Positions 25,285 to 34,197 of a stretch of DNA of 47,327 nt are shown here, piece after piece. The stretch is from NCBI RefSeq assembly GCF_003002895.1, contig NZ_PVTI01000028.1, positions 1-47,327 on the forward strand, written 5' to 3'. Below the pieces are notes generated by a model. It was not told the DNA's origin. It searched no databases and saw only the letters and a list, made by a program, of their open reading frames with translations. Position 1 is the stretch's first letter; every line of letters begins with the position of its first letter. This DNA comes from Knoellia remsis. GTDB lineage: Bacteria > Actinomycetota > Actinomycetes > Actinomycetales > Dermatophilaceae. The position numbers were made by a program, and so were the translations under genes.

Positions 25285-25913
25285 TCCGCGTGGTCCTCGC
25301 CGACGACCAGGAGATGGTCCGCATGGGCTTCGCCATGATCCTCGACGGTGCCGAGGACATCGATGTCGTCGCCCAGTGCGCCGACGGTGTCGAGGCGGTC
25401 GAGGCCATCCGCCGCGAGCGACCGGACGTCGCGCTGCTCGACATCCGCATGCCGCGGCTCAACGGTCTCGAGGTGCTGCGGCAGGTCGCCGACATCACCA
25501 AGGTCGTCATCGTCACGACGTTCGACCACGACGAGTACGTCGACCGCGCCCTCGCGCTCGGCGCCTCGGGCTTCCTGCTCAAGGACTCGGGACCCCAGCT
25601 GCTCGTCTCGGGGGTGCGGGCGGCGGCGTCCGGCGACGCACTCATCAGTCCTCAGCTCACCGTGCGGTTGCTGGAGCGGACTCGCGCTCGTGGCGTCGAC
25701 CAGCCGGTCGTGCCGGGGTTCTCCGACCTCACCGAGCGGGAGCTCGAGGTGGCCCGGCTCGTCGCGCACGGCCGGACGAATGCCGAGATCGCGAGTGAGC
25801 TCTTCATCTCGATGGGCACGGTGAAGTCACACCTCGCCTCGATCCAGACCCGGCTCGGGGCCCGCAACCGCGTCGAGATCGCGGCTCGGGTGTGGGAGTC
25901 CGGTCACGCCTGA
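25281..25913 (+). CDS. NarL/FixJ-family response regulator
   Basis: The 210-residue partner of the upstream kinase has a receiver domain with acidic Asp8-Asp9, phospho-acceptor Asp54 in LLDIRMPR, Thr80 and Lys101. The C-terminal LuxR-type helix-turn-helix (about 145-205) is LTERELEVARLVAHGRTNAE followed by MGTVKSHLASIQTRLGA. Phosphorylation is expected to promote dimerisation and DNA binding. It overlaps the kinase by four bases (ATGA). Target genes are not evident; autoregulation of the 23500-25913 operon is possible. Confidence 0.93.
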   Translation: MIRVVLADDQEMVRMGFAMILDGAEDIDVVAQCADGVEAVEAIRRERPDVALLDIRMPRLNGLEVLRQVADITKVVIVTTFDHDEYVDRALALGASGFLLKDSGPQLLVSGVRAAASGDALISPQLTVRLLERTRARGVDQPVVPGFSDLTERELEVARLVAHGRTNAEIASELFISMGTVKSHLASIQTRLGARNRVEIAARVWESGHA

Positions 25914-26014
25914 GGCGTCGACGCGGCATACCGGCCGAACGGCTGATCGGCCTGCGCGAGAACCGGTCGCACGGCCGATGTGCGGGCAGGGCCGGGTGAG
26001 CGAATGTTGTTGGT

Positions 26015-27013
26015 ATGAAACGTATTGCGACTCTCGACTCCCTCCGTGGTCTCGCGATCTGCGGCATCCTCGCCGTCAACGCGCCGACCGTCCTCCGCCT
26101 CGACGCGCCGCCCGGCGCGAACGCCACCCGCGAGCTCCTCGGCCTCGCCGTCCAGGAGCGGTTCTTCCCGCTCTTCTCGCTGCTGTTTGGCATCAGCTTC
26201 GGGCTCATCGAGCTCGGCGCCCGTCGGCGCGAACAGCCCTTCCGGGCGGCGCTGGCGCGTCGTCTCGGCTTCCTCTTGCTGCTCGGCGGGGCACACCAGC
26301 TGCTGCAGCCGGGCGAGGCGCTGCTGCCGTATGCGCTGGCCGGCTTCCTCGTGCTGCTGCCGGGCACGTGGGCGCCGTCGTGGGTCGCGGCGCTCGGCGG
26401 CGTGGCGCTCACCGTGACCGGTGTCGTCATGGGCGGCGGGACGGCGCTCGTGCCGGGACTGCTGCTCGCGGGGTATGGCATTGCCCGTCTCGGATGGGCG
26501 TCACGGTTCGACGCCCCGTCGCCGTGGGTGCCGCTCGGTGTGGCCGCGGCGGCGGGGGCTGCTGCTTCGCCACTGCTCGTCAGCCTCGCCGGTGACCCGG
26601 TCAAGCTCGGCTTCAGCACCTCGTCCGCCGTCGCCGGCCTGCTCCTCGCGACGACGTATGCCGCGCTCGTCTCGGCCGCGATGGCGACGCCGCTGCGCCG
26701 GGTCGTGGCGGGTGTGTTCGAGCCGTTCGGTCGGCTGGCGCTGACGAACTACCTGGGGGCGACGCTGCTGCTCCTCGCCACGAAGCCGTTCGTCGCCGGG
26801 TGGGGCATCGACGGGAGCTCCGCCGGCTTGGTGCGGATGCTCGCGATGTGCGCCGGGCTGCTCGTCGTGCAGTGGGTGGCTAGCCGGCTGTGGATCGCCC
26901 GCTTCGGTCAGGGCCCGCTCGAGCGACTGTGGCGCTGGATCACGTGGTACTCGCCCACACCTGCGCCGTCGAACGTGGCGAAGGACGACCGGGTCCTCCA
27001 GCCGACCACCTGA
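26015..27013 (+). CDS. DUF418 family membrane protein
   Basis: The 332-residue protein has eight to nine membrane helices. The start RIATLDSLRGLAICGILAVNAP and the end RFGQGPLERLWRWITW are signatures of DUF418 proteins (YeiB-like), related in plan to acyltransferase-3 type membrane proteins; function is unknown. It is monocistronic: an upstream gap of about 100 bases separates it from the response regulator, and a strong hairpin at 27023-27062 follows. Length and motifs are complete. Confidence 0.85.
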   Translation: MKRIATLDSLRGLAICGILAVNAPTVLRLDAPPGANATRELLGLAVQERFFPLFSLLFGISFGLIELGARRREQPFRAALARRLGFLLLLGGAHQLLQPGEALLPYALAGFLVLLPGTWAPSWVAALGGVALTVTGVVMGGGTALVPGLLLAGYGIARLGWASRFDAPSPWVPLGVAAAAGAAASPLLVSLAGDPVKLGFSTSSAVAGLLLATTYAALVSAAMATPLRRVVAGVFEPFGRLALTNYLGATLLLLATKPFVAGWGIDGSSAGLVRMLAMCAGLLVVQWVASRLWIARFGQGPLERLWRWITWYSPTPAPSNVAKDDRVLQPTT

Positions 27014-27022
27014 CCTGGAACT

Positions 27023-27062
27023 GTGCTGCAGGACGCGCGACATACCGCGCGCCGTGCAGCAC
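27023..27062 (+). terminator. Terminator hairpin after the DUF418 gene
   Basis: GTGCTGCAGGACGCGCG pairs with CGCGCGCCGTGCAGCAC with two small mismatches around a short AT-containing loop, nine bases after the stop. Bases 27063-27171 contain nothing else recognisable. Confidence 0.7.
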
Positions 27063-27171
27063 ACTTCCGCCTGAGCTCGTCACCGTCGCAGCGCCCGCAC
27101 CGCGTCCGCGCGGAATCATGGTGCAGATCTAACATCAGGTATTAGATTGGCACGGCCCTGCCGCTTGTCTC

Positions 27172-28083
27172 CTAGCGGTGTGGTGCGGGGTTGGCGCTGC
27201 CGTAGAGGCGAGCCTTGGCCTCACGGACCTCGAGCGTCACGGGGGTGCCCTCGACAGTGACGGTGCCAGGAATGGTCATCCACTGGCCCTGTCCGAACCG
27301 GAAACGCCCGCCGTAGACGGTGTCGACGCGCGTCGCCATCGAGCCCTTCTGCTCGTAGGTGTGCCGGATGTCGCCATCCGGGTACGGGCCACCCATCGAC
27401 TCAGTCGGCTCGCTGCTGTCACCATCGCCGTAGACGTAGGTGAACGAACGCACCACAGGCTGGATCTCGAGCCGGTAGCCCATGAGGTCGGAGACGTCGG
27501 TCTCGTCCGGGCCGACACCGGCCTCGGGCCACGTCGCCTCGAAGTACGTCGCGAGGTTGACCAGGGTGACGTTTCCGACCGGCTGGATCGACAACCCACC
27601 CTTGGCGAAGTCGATCTCCCGGAACGCCGTCATGACATTGGCCAACGTCGGCAGGTTGGTGCCCGGGATCAGCTGCGGCGAACACGTCAAACCCCACCCT
27701 TGCCACAGCCCCTCTGGGGGTGGCGCCAGCTGGTATCCGCCACCCGGCTTGGGCACCATCAGGCGTCGAAGCACCACAGCCTGGAACTGCCCGTTGTCGC
27801 AAGCACTCGCCGCCGTGCCACAACCGGAGTCGGTCGCCTCGTTGCCGGCCGCACAGTTGATCTGCGTCTTGTACTCGTAGTACGGCCGAGGCTTTGGTGC
27901 CGTCGCGGCCGCCGCCGCCTCGTTGAGCGCGGTCTTGATCTCCGAAGTCGTCAGCGTGACTGTCGCTCCATCTCCGGTTGTCGAACCGAAGCCGCCCCCG
28001 GGCGAGCCAAGAGCCGAGGCGGCGGGCACCCCACCGACCCACAGTATTGCTGCGAGGACCCACCAGAGTGCGCCCTTAGTCAT
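27172..28083 (-). CDS. Secreted protein of unknown function
   Basis: This is a 303-residue exported protein. A signal peptide (MTKGALWWVLAAILWVGGVPAASA) is followed by a mature part with paired cysteines (INCAAG, SGCGTAASACDNG, LTCSP) and beta-rich segments such as TLVNLATYFEATWP and a YVYGDGDSS stretch. I recall similar proteins next to DUF6318 lipoproteins in actinobacteria but know no function. Its ATG (28083) overlaps the last base of the DUF6318 stop codon, so the two are co-translated. Base composition is slightly lower in GC than in neighbours. Confidence 0.65.
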   Translation of the reverse strand: MTKGALWWVLAAILWVGGVPAASALGSPGGGFGSTTGDGATVTLTTSEIKTALNEAAAAATAPKPRPYYEYKTQINCAAGNEATDSGCGTAASACDNGQFQAVVLRRLMVPKPGGGYQLAPPPEGLWQGWGLTCSPQLIPGTNLPTLANVMTAFREIDFAKGGLSIQPVGNVTLVNLATYFEATWPEAGVGPDETDVSDLMGYRLEIQPVVRSFTYVYGDGDSSEPTESMGGPYPDGDIRHTYEQKGSMATRVDTVYGGRFRFGQGQWMTIPGTVTVEGTPVTLEVREAKARLYGSANPAPHR

Positions 28084-28700
28084 CAGAGTTCCTCGAGTCC
28101 GAGCACCTGCCATTGGTCGTTCACCCACCTCAGGGCGATGCCACGCTTACCTGAGGCCGCTGGAACCGTCTCCTTCGTCGGTTTTCCGTTCTGATAGAGC
28201 GTCTGAGCCTTCTCGGTCAATGTGAAGTTGATGATCACCTTGTCCGCCGTGACGGGGGTCGCCAAACCGGGGTTGACCACTTCCATCCCAGGAGTGAGCA
28301 CAGACCATTTCCCCGCGACGTACTCATCGATGACCTTCTGGGACTTCTTGCACGAGATGCAGCCCTTGTCGGCGTATGCCATCAAGTTGGGCGGAGTCTC
28401 AGGCGCCATCATCCCGCGGTTGAACTCGCTGAAGTAGAACTTGAGGAACGCGATCGCTCCTTGCTCGTCCCGCACAGTCGCCGCGGGAGGTGGTTCCGGG
28501 ACAGTGCCCGGCGTGCTCGGCGAGGCGGAGGCCGACGGGCTGCCCGACGCCGACGCACTCGGACTCGACGCCGACGTCGACCCCGTCGGGGAGGGCGACT
28601 TCGCCTCCTCACCACCACCGTTGCAGCCGGCCAGGGCCAGCACACCCACGGTCAGAACGGCCGCGCCGCGGCCCCACCTCGAAGTCACCGTTGCTCCCAC
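28083..28700 (-). CDS. DUF6318 family lipoprotein
   Basis: This is a 205-residue lipoprotein with lipobox LALAGC (Cys26), a Ser/Ala/Pro-rich spacer (about 35-72) and a C-terminal domain. The domain begins AAIAFLKFYFSEFNRGMMAPETPP-like and holds a GCISCKKSQ cysteine pair, matching the actinobacterial DUF6318 family (a nuclear-transport-factor-2-like shape is likely). GTG 28700 is used; GTG 28688 is an alternative. It overlaps the secreted protein that follows, suggesting a shared envelope complex. Upstream, TCCCTAC/GTAGGGA (28716-28734) forms a small hairpin or operator between it and alaA. Confidence 0.75.
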   Translation of the reverse strand: MGATVTSRWGRGAAVLTVGVLALAGCNGGGEEAKSPSPTGSTSASSPSASASGSPSASASPSTPGTVPEPPPAATVRDEQGAIAFLKFYFSEFNRGMMAPETPPNLMAYADKGCISCKKSQKVIDEYVAGKWSVLTPGMEVVNPGLATPVTADKVIINFTLTEKAQTLYQNGKPTKETVPAASGKRGIALRWVNDQWQVLGLEEL

Positions 28701-28845
28701 CCAGTAGACGAAGAATCCCTACCGAGTGTAGGGAACAACCGCCCCACCGCCAGTCGAGTTGTCCACAGGTGCAGCGACCGACACCACACGCGACCTCGCC
28801 GAAACAGGCGCGCGCACGGCATACGGCATCTGAAACCATGCGCAC

Positions 28846-30075
28846 ATGCGCCCCATCGTCCAGAGCAAGAAGCTGCAGCACGTCCGCTACGACGTGAGGG
28901 GGCCGATCCTCGTCGAGGCCCAGCGGCTCGAGGCCGAAGGGCACAAGATCCTCAAGCTCAACATCGGGAACACCGCACCGTTCGGGTTCGAGGCGCCCGA
29001 GGCGATCGTCGCCGACATGGTGCAGCACCTCCCCGACGCGCAGGGCTACTCCGACAGCCGCGGCATCTACAGCGCCCGCACCGCCGTCGCGCAGTACTAC
29101 CAGTCGCGCGGCCTCACCGACACCACCGTCGACGACGTCTACATCGGCAACGGCGTCAGCGAGCTCATCTCAATGGTGCTCCAGGCCTTCGTCGACGACG
29201 GCAACGAGATCCTCGTCCCGGCGCCGGACTACCCGCTGTGGACCGGCGCGATCAGCCTCTCCGGCGGCACCCCCGTCCACTACCGCTGCGACGAGGCGAA
29301 CGGCTGGAACCCCGACCTCGAGGACATCGAGTCCAAGATCACCGAGAACACCCACGCCCTCGTCGTCATCAACCCGAACAACCCGACCGGCGCCGTCTAC
29401 AGCGAGGAGACGGTCAAGGGACTCGTCGACATCGCCCGCCGCCACAACCTCGTCATCATGAGCGACGAGATCTACGAGAAGATCCTCTACGCCGACGACG
29501 CGGTCACGCCCGTGCACCACCACGTCGCGACGTATGCCGGTGACGACGTCCTCTGCCTCACCTTCAGTGGGCTGTCGAAGGCCTACCGCGTCTGCGGCTA
29601 CCGCGCCGGCTGGGTCATGGTGTCCGGACCCAAGTCGGCGGCCGAGGACTTCCTCGAGGGGCTGACGCTGCTCGCGAACATGCGCATGTGCGCCAACGTT
29701 CCCGCGCAGCACGCGATCCAGACGGCGCTCGGTGGCTACCAGTCGATCAACGAGCTCATCGTGCCCGGCGGCCGCTTCTACGAGCAGATCAAGCTCGCCA
29801 ACCGCCTCCTCAACGACATCCCCGGCGTGAGCTCCGTCGAGCCGCACGGCGCGCTCTACTGCTTCCCGCGGCTCGACCCGGAGGTCTACCCGATCGAGGA
29901 CGACCAGCAGTTCGTCATCGACCTGCTGCGCGCGAAGAAGATCCTCGTCACCCACGGCACCGGCTTCAACTGGTTCGAGCCCGACCACTTCCGCCTCGTG
30001 ACCCTCCCCGACGCCGAGGTCCTCACCGAGGCCATCGGCCGCATCGCCGAGTACCTCGAGACGATCCGCCGCTGA
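28846..30075 (+). CDS. alaA: PLP-dependent aminotransferase, AlaA-type (glutamate-pyruvate transaminase)
   Basis: This is a fold-type I aminotransferase predicted to interconvert alanine and pyruvate with glutamate. Of its 409 residues, the start QSKKLQHVRYDVRGPI is the distinctive AlaA N-terminus. INPNNPTGAVYS, SDEIYEKILY (Asp207, Tyr210), SGLSKAYR (PLP lysine Lys245) and GYRAGW follow in the expected order. A DnaA-box-like TTGTCCACA lies 79 bases upstream. It is followed after seven bases by two crcB genes, an unusual neighbour. Confidence 0.92.
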   Translation: MRPIVQSKKLQHVRYDVRGPILVEAQRLEAEGHKILKLNIGNTAPFGFEAPEAIVADMVQHLPDAQGYSDSRGIYSARTAVAQYYQSRGLTDTTVDDVYIGNGVSELISMVLQAFVDDGNEILVPAPDYPLWTGAISLSGGTPVHYRCDEANGWNPDLEDIESKITENTHALVVINPNNPTGAVYSEETVKGLVDIARRHNLVIMSDEIYEKILYADDAVTPVHHHVATYAGDDVLCLTFSGLSKAYRVCGYRAGWVMVSGPKSAAEDFLEGLTLLANMRMCANVPAQHAIQTALGGYQSINELIVPGGRFYEQIKLANRLLNDIPGVSSVEPHGALYCFPRLDPEVYPIEDDQQFVIDLLRAKKILVTHGTGFNWFEPDHFRLVTLPDAEVLTEAIGRIAEYLETIRR

Positions 30076-30082
30076 CGTCGGT

Positions 30083-30502
30083 ATGAGTACGAACGCGCCT
30101 GCGGCGCAGTCCGATTGGCGACTTCTCGGCGGAGTCGCCCTGGGTGGTGTCGTGGGATCCCTCGGCCGGTATGCCGTGGGGCTGGCTCTCCCTGCGACTT
30201 CCGGCGGGCTGCCGTGGGGGACGTTGCTGGTCAACCTCACGGGGGCGGCGGCGATGGGACTGCTCGTCGCGTGGCTCGTGGCGAGGCCGGGCGCACATCC
30301 GCTCGTCCGGCCGGTCGTCGGCGTCGGCGTGCTCGGCGGGTGGACGACGTTCTCCGCGTTCGCGGTCGAGGTGGTCACCCTGCTGGAGACGGGGCACGGA
30401 GGCGAGGCGGCGGCATACGTCCTCGCATCGTTCCTCGGCGGCGTTCTCGCGGTGACGCTGGGTTCCGTTGTGGGACAACGACTCTGGCGGGTTGAGGCAT
30501 GA
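30083..30502 (+). CDS. crcB: Fluoride channel subunit CrcB/Fluc (first copy)
   Basis: CrcB proteins form dual-topology dimers that let fluoride leave the cell. The 139-residue protein has four membrane helices and the family signatures GGVVGSLGRYAVG, WGTLLVNLTGAAAMG and GGWTTFSAFAVE, which includes the polar track. It begins seven bases after alaA, and its stop overlaps the second crcB by four bases. Two adjacent, slightly different copies usually form an obligate heterodimer. No fluoride riboswitch can fit in the seven-base gap. Confidence 0.93.
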   Translation: MSTNAPAAQSDWRLLGGVALGGVVGSLGRYAVGLALPATSGGLPWGTLLVNLTGAAAMGLLVAWLVARPGAHPLVRPVVGVGVLGGWTTFSAFAVEVVTLLETGHGGEAAAYVLASFLGGVLAVTLGSVVGQRLWRVEA

Positions 30503-30852
30503 CGGCGCTCTGGGTCGCGGCCGGCGCGGCGATCGGTGCACCGATGCGGTTCCTCGTCAACCACTGGCTCCGTACGCGCTGGGGCACCACCCCGGCCGCC
30601 GGGACGCTCGCCGTCAACGTCCTCGGGTCGTTCGTCCTCGGGCTGCTCGCCGGGGCCGCCGTCTCGGGCTCGTGGTGGGCCCTGCTCGGCATCGGGCTGT
30701 GCGGTGCACTGACGACGTTCTCGACGCTCGCGCTCGAGCTGCAGGACGCGTTCACCGGCGAGCGTGCGCGCCACGCTGCGGCGAGCGTCGTCCTGCACCT
30801 GCTGCTCGGCGTCGGTGCCGCCTGGCTCGGCTGGGTGCTCACCGCCGCCTGA
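30499..30852 (+). CDS. crcB: Fluoride channel subunit CrcB/Fluc (second copy)
   Basis: This is a 117-residue second Fluc subunit with four helices: GAPMRFLVNHWL, AVNVLGSFVLGLLAG with the conserved Asn, and GALTTFSTLALE. The opposite charge bias of the two copies would be expected for antiparallel partners. Coupled to the first copy by the ATGA overlap. The product should be inactive alone if the pair is heterodimeric. Confidence 0.93.
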   Translation: MTALWVAAGAAIGAPMRFLVNHWLRTRWGTTPAAGTLAVNVLGSFVLGLLAGAAVSGSWWALLGIGLCGALTTFSTLALELQDAFTGERARHAAASVVLHLLLGVGAAWLGWVLTAA

Positions 30853-30940
30853 CGGGACGGGCCTGTTCACGAGCACACAATGTGGCTACCCTGCGTCTAG
30901 AACGCCCCGAGCAGGGAGGGCGCTCCGGACAGGAGTCACC

Positions 30941-31906
30941 ATGACGACACCACCGCCCAGCAGCTACGCCGACCAACGCGCCTGGCAGGAACTCCAACGG
31001 TTCATGCCGCCGGAGTACCGCATGACCACGCCGGAGGACCTGCCCGCCGAGGAGGGCTGGGACTGGCGCGGCAACAACGTGCACCTCGAGCGCTATGTCC
31101 GGCCGGATTCGCCGGTCAAGGTGCTGCTGCACCACGGCGTGGGGACGAACGGCCGGCAGATGGACCTCATCCTCGGCCGCCCTCTGGCGCAGCGCGGCAT
31201 CGAGACCGTCGCCGTCGACAACCTCGGCTACGGACTGACCAAGCCCGCACATCCGCGCGGCTACTCCTATGACGACTGGGTCGACCTCGTCGTCGACCTC
31301 GTCGAGGCGGAGCGCCGTCGGGACGACCGACCGATTCACATCTACGGCCTCAGCGCCGGCGGGATGCTCGCCTACCAGGTCGCCGCCCGCACCCAGGTCG
31401 CGGGGAAGCCGGTCGCGGGAGTCATCGGCCTGAGCTTCCTCGACCAGCGCGAGTCGGTCGTACGCGAGGAGACGGCACGCTTCGAGCTCATGGGCAAGTA
31501 CGGCGGCAAGGCAGCCGAGCTGACGACCAAGCTCGGCGCCGGCTGGTGGCCGATGCGCATGACGATCGCCTCGAAGATGTCGGCCCTGCTCAACGAACCC
31601 GAGGCGCTGCGGGTCGCCCTGCGTGACAAGACGTCCGCCGGCAACACCGTGCCGACGAAGTTCCTCGACACCTACCTCAACTACGTCCCTGCAGTGGAGC
31701 CCGAGGACTTCACCGCGTGCCCGGTCATGCTCGCGGTCCCCGGCGCGGACCGCTGGTCGCCGGCATCGCTGTCCATGGGGTTCCTCGAACGGATCACCCA
31801 AGTGCCGGTCGAGGTCGTCACGCTGCCCCGCGGCAGCCACCTGCCCGTCGAGAAGCCGGCCCTCGACACGATGGTCGACGCCGTCGAGGAGTTCGTCCGC
31901 CGCTAG
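30941..31906 (+). CDS. Alpha/beta hydrolase
   Basis: This is a 321-residue soluble hydrolase. The oxyanion strand is LLHHGVGTNG, the nucleophile elbow is YGLSAGG with Ser138, a late Asp lies in VPGADRWSP, and the histidine is in PRGSHLPVEKP (near 302). A cap-like insertion lies between about 165 and 240. The substrate is unknown; lipase- or lysophospholipase-like activity is possible. The ATG at 30941 has AGGAG seven bases upstream. Longer upstream frames lack homology. Confidence 0.85.
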   Translation: MTTPPPSSYADQRAWQELQRFMPPEYRMTTPEDLPAEEGWDWRGNNVHLERYVRPDSPVKVLLHHGVGTNGRQMDLILGRPLAQRGIETVAVDNLGYGLTKPAHPRGYSYDDWVDLVVDLVEAERRRDDRPIHIYGLSAGGMLAYQVAARTQVAGKPVAGVIGLSFLDQRESVVREETARFELMGKYGGKAAELTTKLGAGWWPMRMTIASKMSALLNEPEALRVALRDKTSAGNTVPTKFLDTYLNYVPAVEPEDFTACPVMLAVPGADRWSPASLSMGFLERITQVPVEVVTLPRGSHLPVEKPALDTMVDAVEEFVRR

Positions 31907-31924
31907 ACCACCGCCAGTCCATCG

Positions 31925-32299
31925 CTAGTTCGGCTGCGGGACCTGCTCGGCCAGCCGGCTCGGCGCCTGGATGCAGTAGGAGTCGGTGAGCAGCTCGGCG
32001 AGCTCGTCCCAGTCGGTGTCGTCGTCGAGCAGCATCCCGACGACGTTGCTCCCCCACTCGGTGCGGAAGTACGGCGCGCCCATGTGCTCGAACGCCATGA
32101 CCTCGTCCGGGGAGGCCCGGAAGGTGATGCGGAAGAGCTGGTCCTCACCGCCGAAGACGTGCGCCACCGTCGCCGACCGCACCCGCCAGCGCACGCCGAC
32201 CCAGGCGTCCTCCTCGCGGCACTCCGGGAAGGCGGCACAGATCTGCGCGAGCCGCTCCACCCAGTCGGCAGGCACCTCAGGACGCGATGCGGACGGCAT
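31925..32299 (-). CDS. MmcQ/YjbR family protein
   Basis: This is a 124-residue member of the YjbR/MmcQ family, a fold related to the DNA-binding C-terminal domain of MotA-like or CyaY-like proteins; the role is unknown. Typical segments are ADWVERLAQICAAFPECREEDAWVGVRWRV, VFGGEDQLFRITFRASPDE, APYFRTEWGSNVVGMLLD and WDELAELLTDSY. The ATG at 32299 lies inside a CGGCATAC octamer; an upstream in-frame ATG at 32329 is possible. It is a single gene that converges with the alpha/beta hydrolase. Confidence 0.75.
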   Translation of the reverse strand: MPSASRPEVPADWVERLAQICAAFPECREEDAWVGVRWRVRSATVAHVFGGEDQLFRITFRASPDEVMAFEHMGAPYFRTEWGSNVVGMLLDDDTDWDELAELLTDSYCIQAPSRLAEQVPQPN

Positions 32300-32332
32300 A
32301 CCACCGAACCTAGCCCCGCCGACCGACATCCA

Positions 32333-34051
32333 TCAGCCGAGCAGCTGCGCAAGCCAGACACCCGCGAGGGTCAGCACTCCGGCGGCGAGCAGGAACGCGC
32401 TGGGAGCCAGCCGCGACTGGGGTGCCGTGCCGTCCGGAACGGGCGGCGCGGTCTCGACCGCTCGTTGGATGGCTGCTGCGAGCGCATGGTGGTCACCGTC
32501 CGGAGGCGAGACGTCGAGGACACTCTCGTCATCGAAGATCACCAGAGCCGTCTCATCGTCCACGCGGACGTCGCGCACCGCGCCCATGGGGCTCGTCACC
32601 CGACGAAGCACCGTCACGACGTCGAAACCGTTCTGCGACACCGTCGCTCGCGAGACCACCTGCTCCAGTCCCCATTCGAAGGCGCCAGCCCCTGCGAGCA
32701 CGACGGCCACCCCGGACCAGCCCACCTCGGGGTCCCACAGCAGCCAGCCGCCGAGGGCCAGGGCAGCCACGCAGACGAGACCGCCAAGGGCACGGCGCCA
32801 CACAGGGGGGACGATGTCGACCGGGAGTGGCATGGGCTCGCTGCCCGCGGGCACCGGGTCCGACCAGTCGAGCGGGTCGTCGGGGTCCCGGTCGAAGGAG
32901 TCGAGATCGACCTGCGAGTCCGGTGGCAGGGCGATGAGCGGCCCGGTGGGGAGTCGTATGCCGTCCGGTCCCGCGAGCGCGACCCAGCCGCCGTCGCGGA
33001 CGTCTCCGATGAGCATCCCCTCGGACGGTGCCGCCACCCGACGCGCCTCGGGTGTGTCGAGCAGCAGCGTCTCGTCCACGGGGAACTCGGCGAGCCCGCG
33101 GGTGGAGTCGAGCGCGACGACGCCGACGAACTCGAGCCCGTCGGTGAAGACCCGCACCGGGATTCCCGTCGTTGCCTGACGCGACTCGAGCACACCCCGG
33201 CGCACCCGCAGCGCCACGACCCGCTCGGCGAGGAGGGCCGCGAGGAGCAACGCTCCCACGCTGATGGTGAGCCACCACGTCCGGTCCGGAGGCTCGCCCG
33301 TCGGGTGGGTCCAGCCCGGGTCTCTCGGGTCGACGCGCAGCTGCACGACCTGACCCACGGGCGACTCGTCGAAGAACTCGACCTCGACCTCGGTGGGGAA
33401 CCCCTCGGGCCGGCGGTCCAGCCGAACTCGTTGCAGGTAGTCGTCGTCTGGCGGAGAGAGGACCGTCCCCTCGACGACCTCGCTGCGCGCCTCGTGCTCG
33501 GCGTCGGAGGCCAGCGCCTGCTCATACCCCCAGAGGGCACCGCCGGACAGCAGAAGGAGTCCGAGAGCAGCGGCCGCCATGAGACGGTGCGTTCCGTCCC
33601 AGTGCAGCGGACGCGAGGGAGCGTGTGGTCGCGGCGGCAACGGCACGCTCGCCGCGGCGGCGATGGCCCGCTGCCGGGAGCGGGCGCGCAGGAGCCGTAC
33701 GGCATACGCCACGTAGGCCGCAGCGACGATCGGCCAGGCGACATTCGCCTGCCACACGTCGTCATACGCGAGGTCGATGATGGCGAACACGACGGCGCAG
33801 GCCACGGCGACGTACGGGCGCCACCAGAGCAGGACGGCCGACCCGATGCAGAAGACGATCGCCACGGAGAAGAGTGGGTCCGGGCCGCATACCGTGGGGT
33901 CGGCCGTTGAGCAGGGTTGGGTGTCGCCGAGGACCGAGAACCCGAACGCACCCGCCACCAGAGTGACGAGCACCCACCGCAACCACCGCGGCGGCATCGC
34001 CGCGACCCACTGCCGGACACGCTCGTCGTCGAGGCCGGGGCGAGTCGTCAC
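32333..34051 (-). CDS. Multi-pass membrane protein of unknown function
   Basis: The 572-residue protein has about four N-terminal helices (25-125), one near 155, a soluble beta-rich segment with FPTEVEVEFFDESPVGQVVQLRVDPRDPGW (quoted in part), another helix near 265, a second soluble domain, two helices near 430-475 and a last one at the C-terminus. The segment with EVEFFDESPVGQ resembles DUF3592-like loops, but I am not confident. GTG 34051 is the only reasonable start. Its stop is 34 bases from the YjbR-like gene, same strand, so they may be co-transcribed. Confidence 0.6.
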   Translation of the reverse strand: MTTRPGLDDERVRQWVAAMPPRWLRWVLVTLVAGAFGFSVLGDTQPCSTADPTVCGPDPLFSVAIVFCIGSAVLLWWRPYVAVACAVVFAIIDLAYDDVWQANVAWPIVAAAYVAYAVRLLRARSRQRAIAAAASVPLPPRPHAPSRPLHWDGTHRLMAAAALGLLLLSGGALWGYEQALASDAEHEARSEVVEGTVLSPPDDDYLQRVRLDRRPEGFPTEVEVEFFDESPVGQVVQLRVDPRDPGWTHPTGEPPDRTWWLTISVGALLLAALLAERVVALRVRRGVLESRQATTGIPVRVFTDGLEFVGVVALDSTRGLAEFPVDETLLLDTPEARRVAAPSEGMLIGDVRDGGWVALAGPDGIRLPTGPLIALPPDSQVDLDSFDRDPDDPLDWSDPVPAGSEPMPLPVDIVPPVWRRALGGLVCVAALALGGWLLWDPEVGWSGVAVVLAGAGAFEWGLEQVVSRATVSQNGFDVVTVLRRVTSPMGAVRDVRVDDETALVIFDDESVLDVSPPDGDHHALAAAIQRAVETAPPVPDGTAPQSRLAPSAFLLAAGVLTLAGVWLAQLLG

Positions 34052-34110
34052 GCGCGCAACCTACCGCGCGCCGTTCCTCGCCGCGCGCCACTTCTCCAGG
34101 GTCGCAGACA

Positions 34111-34152
34111 CAGGTATGCCGCCCGCGCGTGGTGCGCGCGGACGGCATACCT
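34111..34152 (-). terminator. Terminator hairpin built from two inverted CGGCATAC motifs
   Basis: CAGGTATGCCG and CGGCATACCTG form the outer stem (11 pairs) and CCGCGCG/CGCGCGG the inner stem. It lies 46 bases after the subtilase stop. The outer stem is two copies of the window-wide octamer facing each other. Confidence 0.7.
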
Positions 34153-34197
34153 GGTCGTGCTGTTGCGGTGCACGGCACCGCGGGTGGAGCTACCGCG

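Noticed and set aside
29170-30876. A 568-codon minus-strand frame opposite alaA and crcB
   Set aside because: Shadow of three well-recognised genes.
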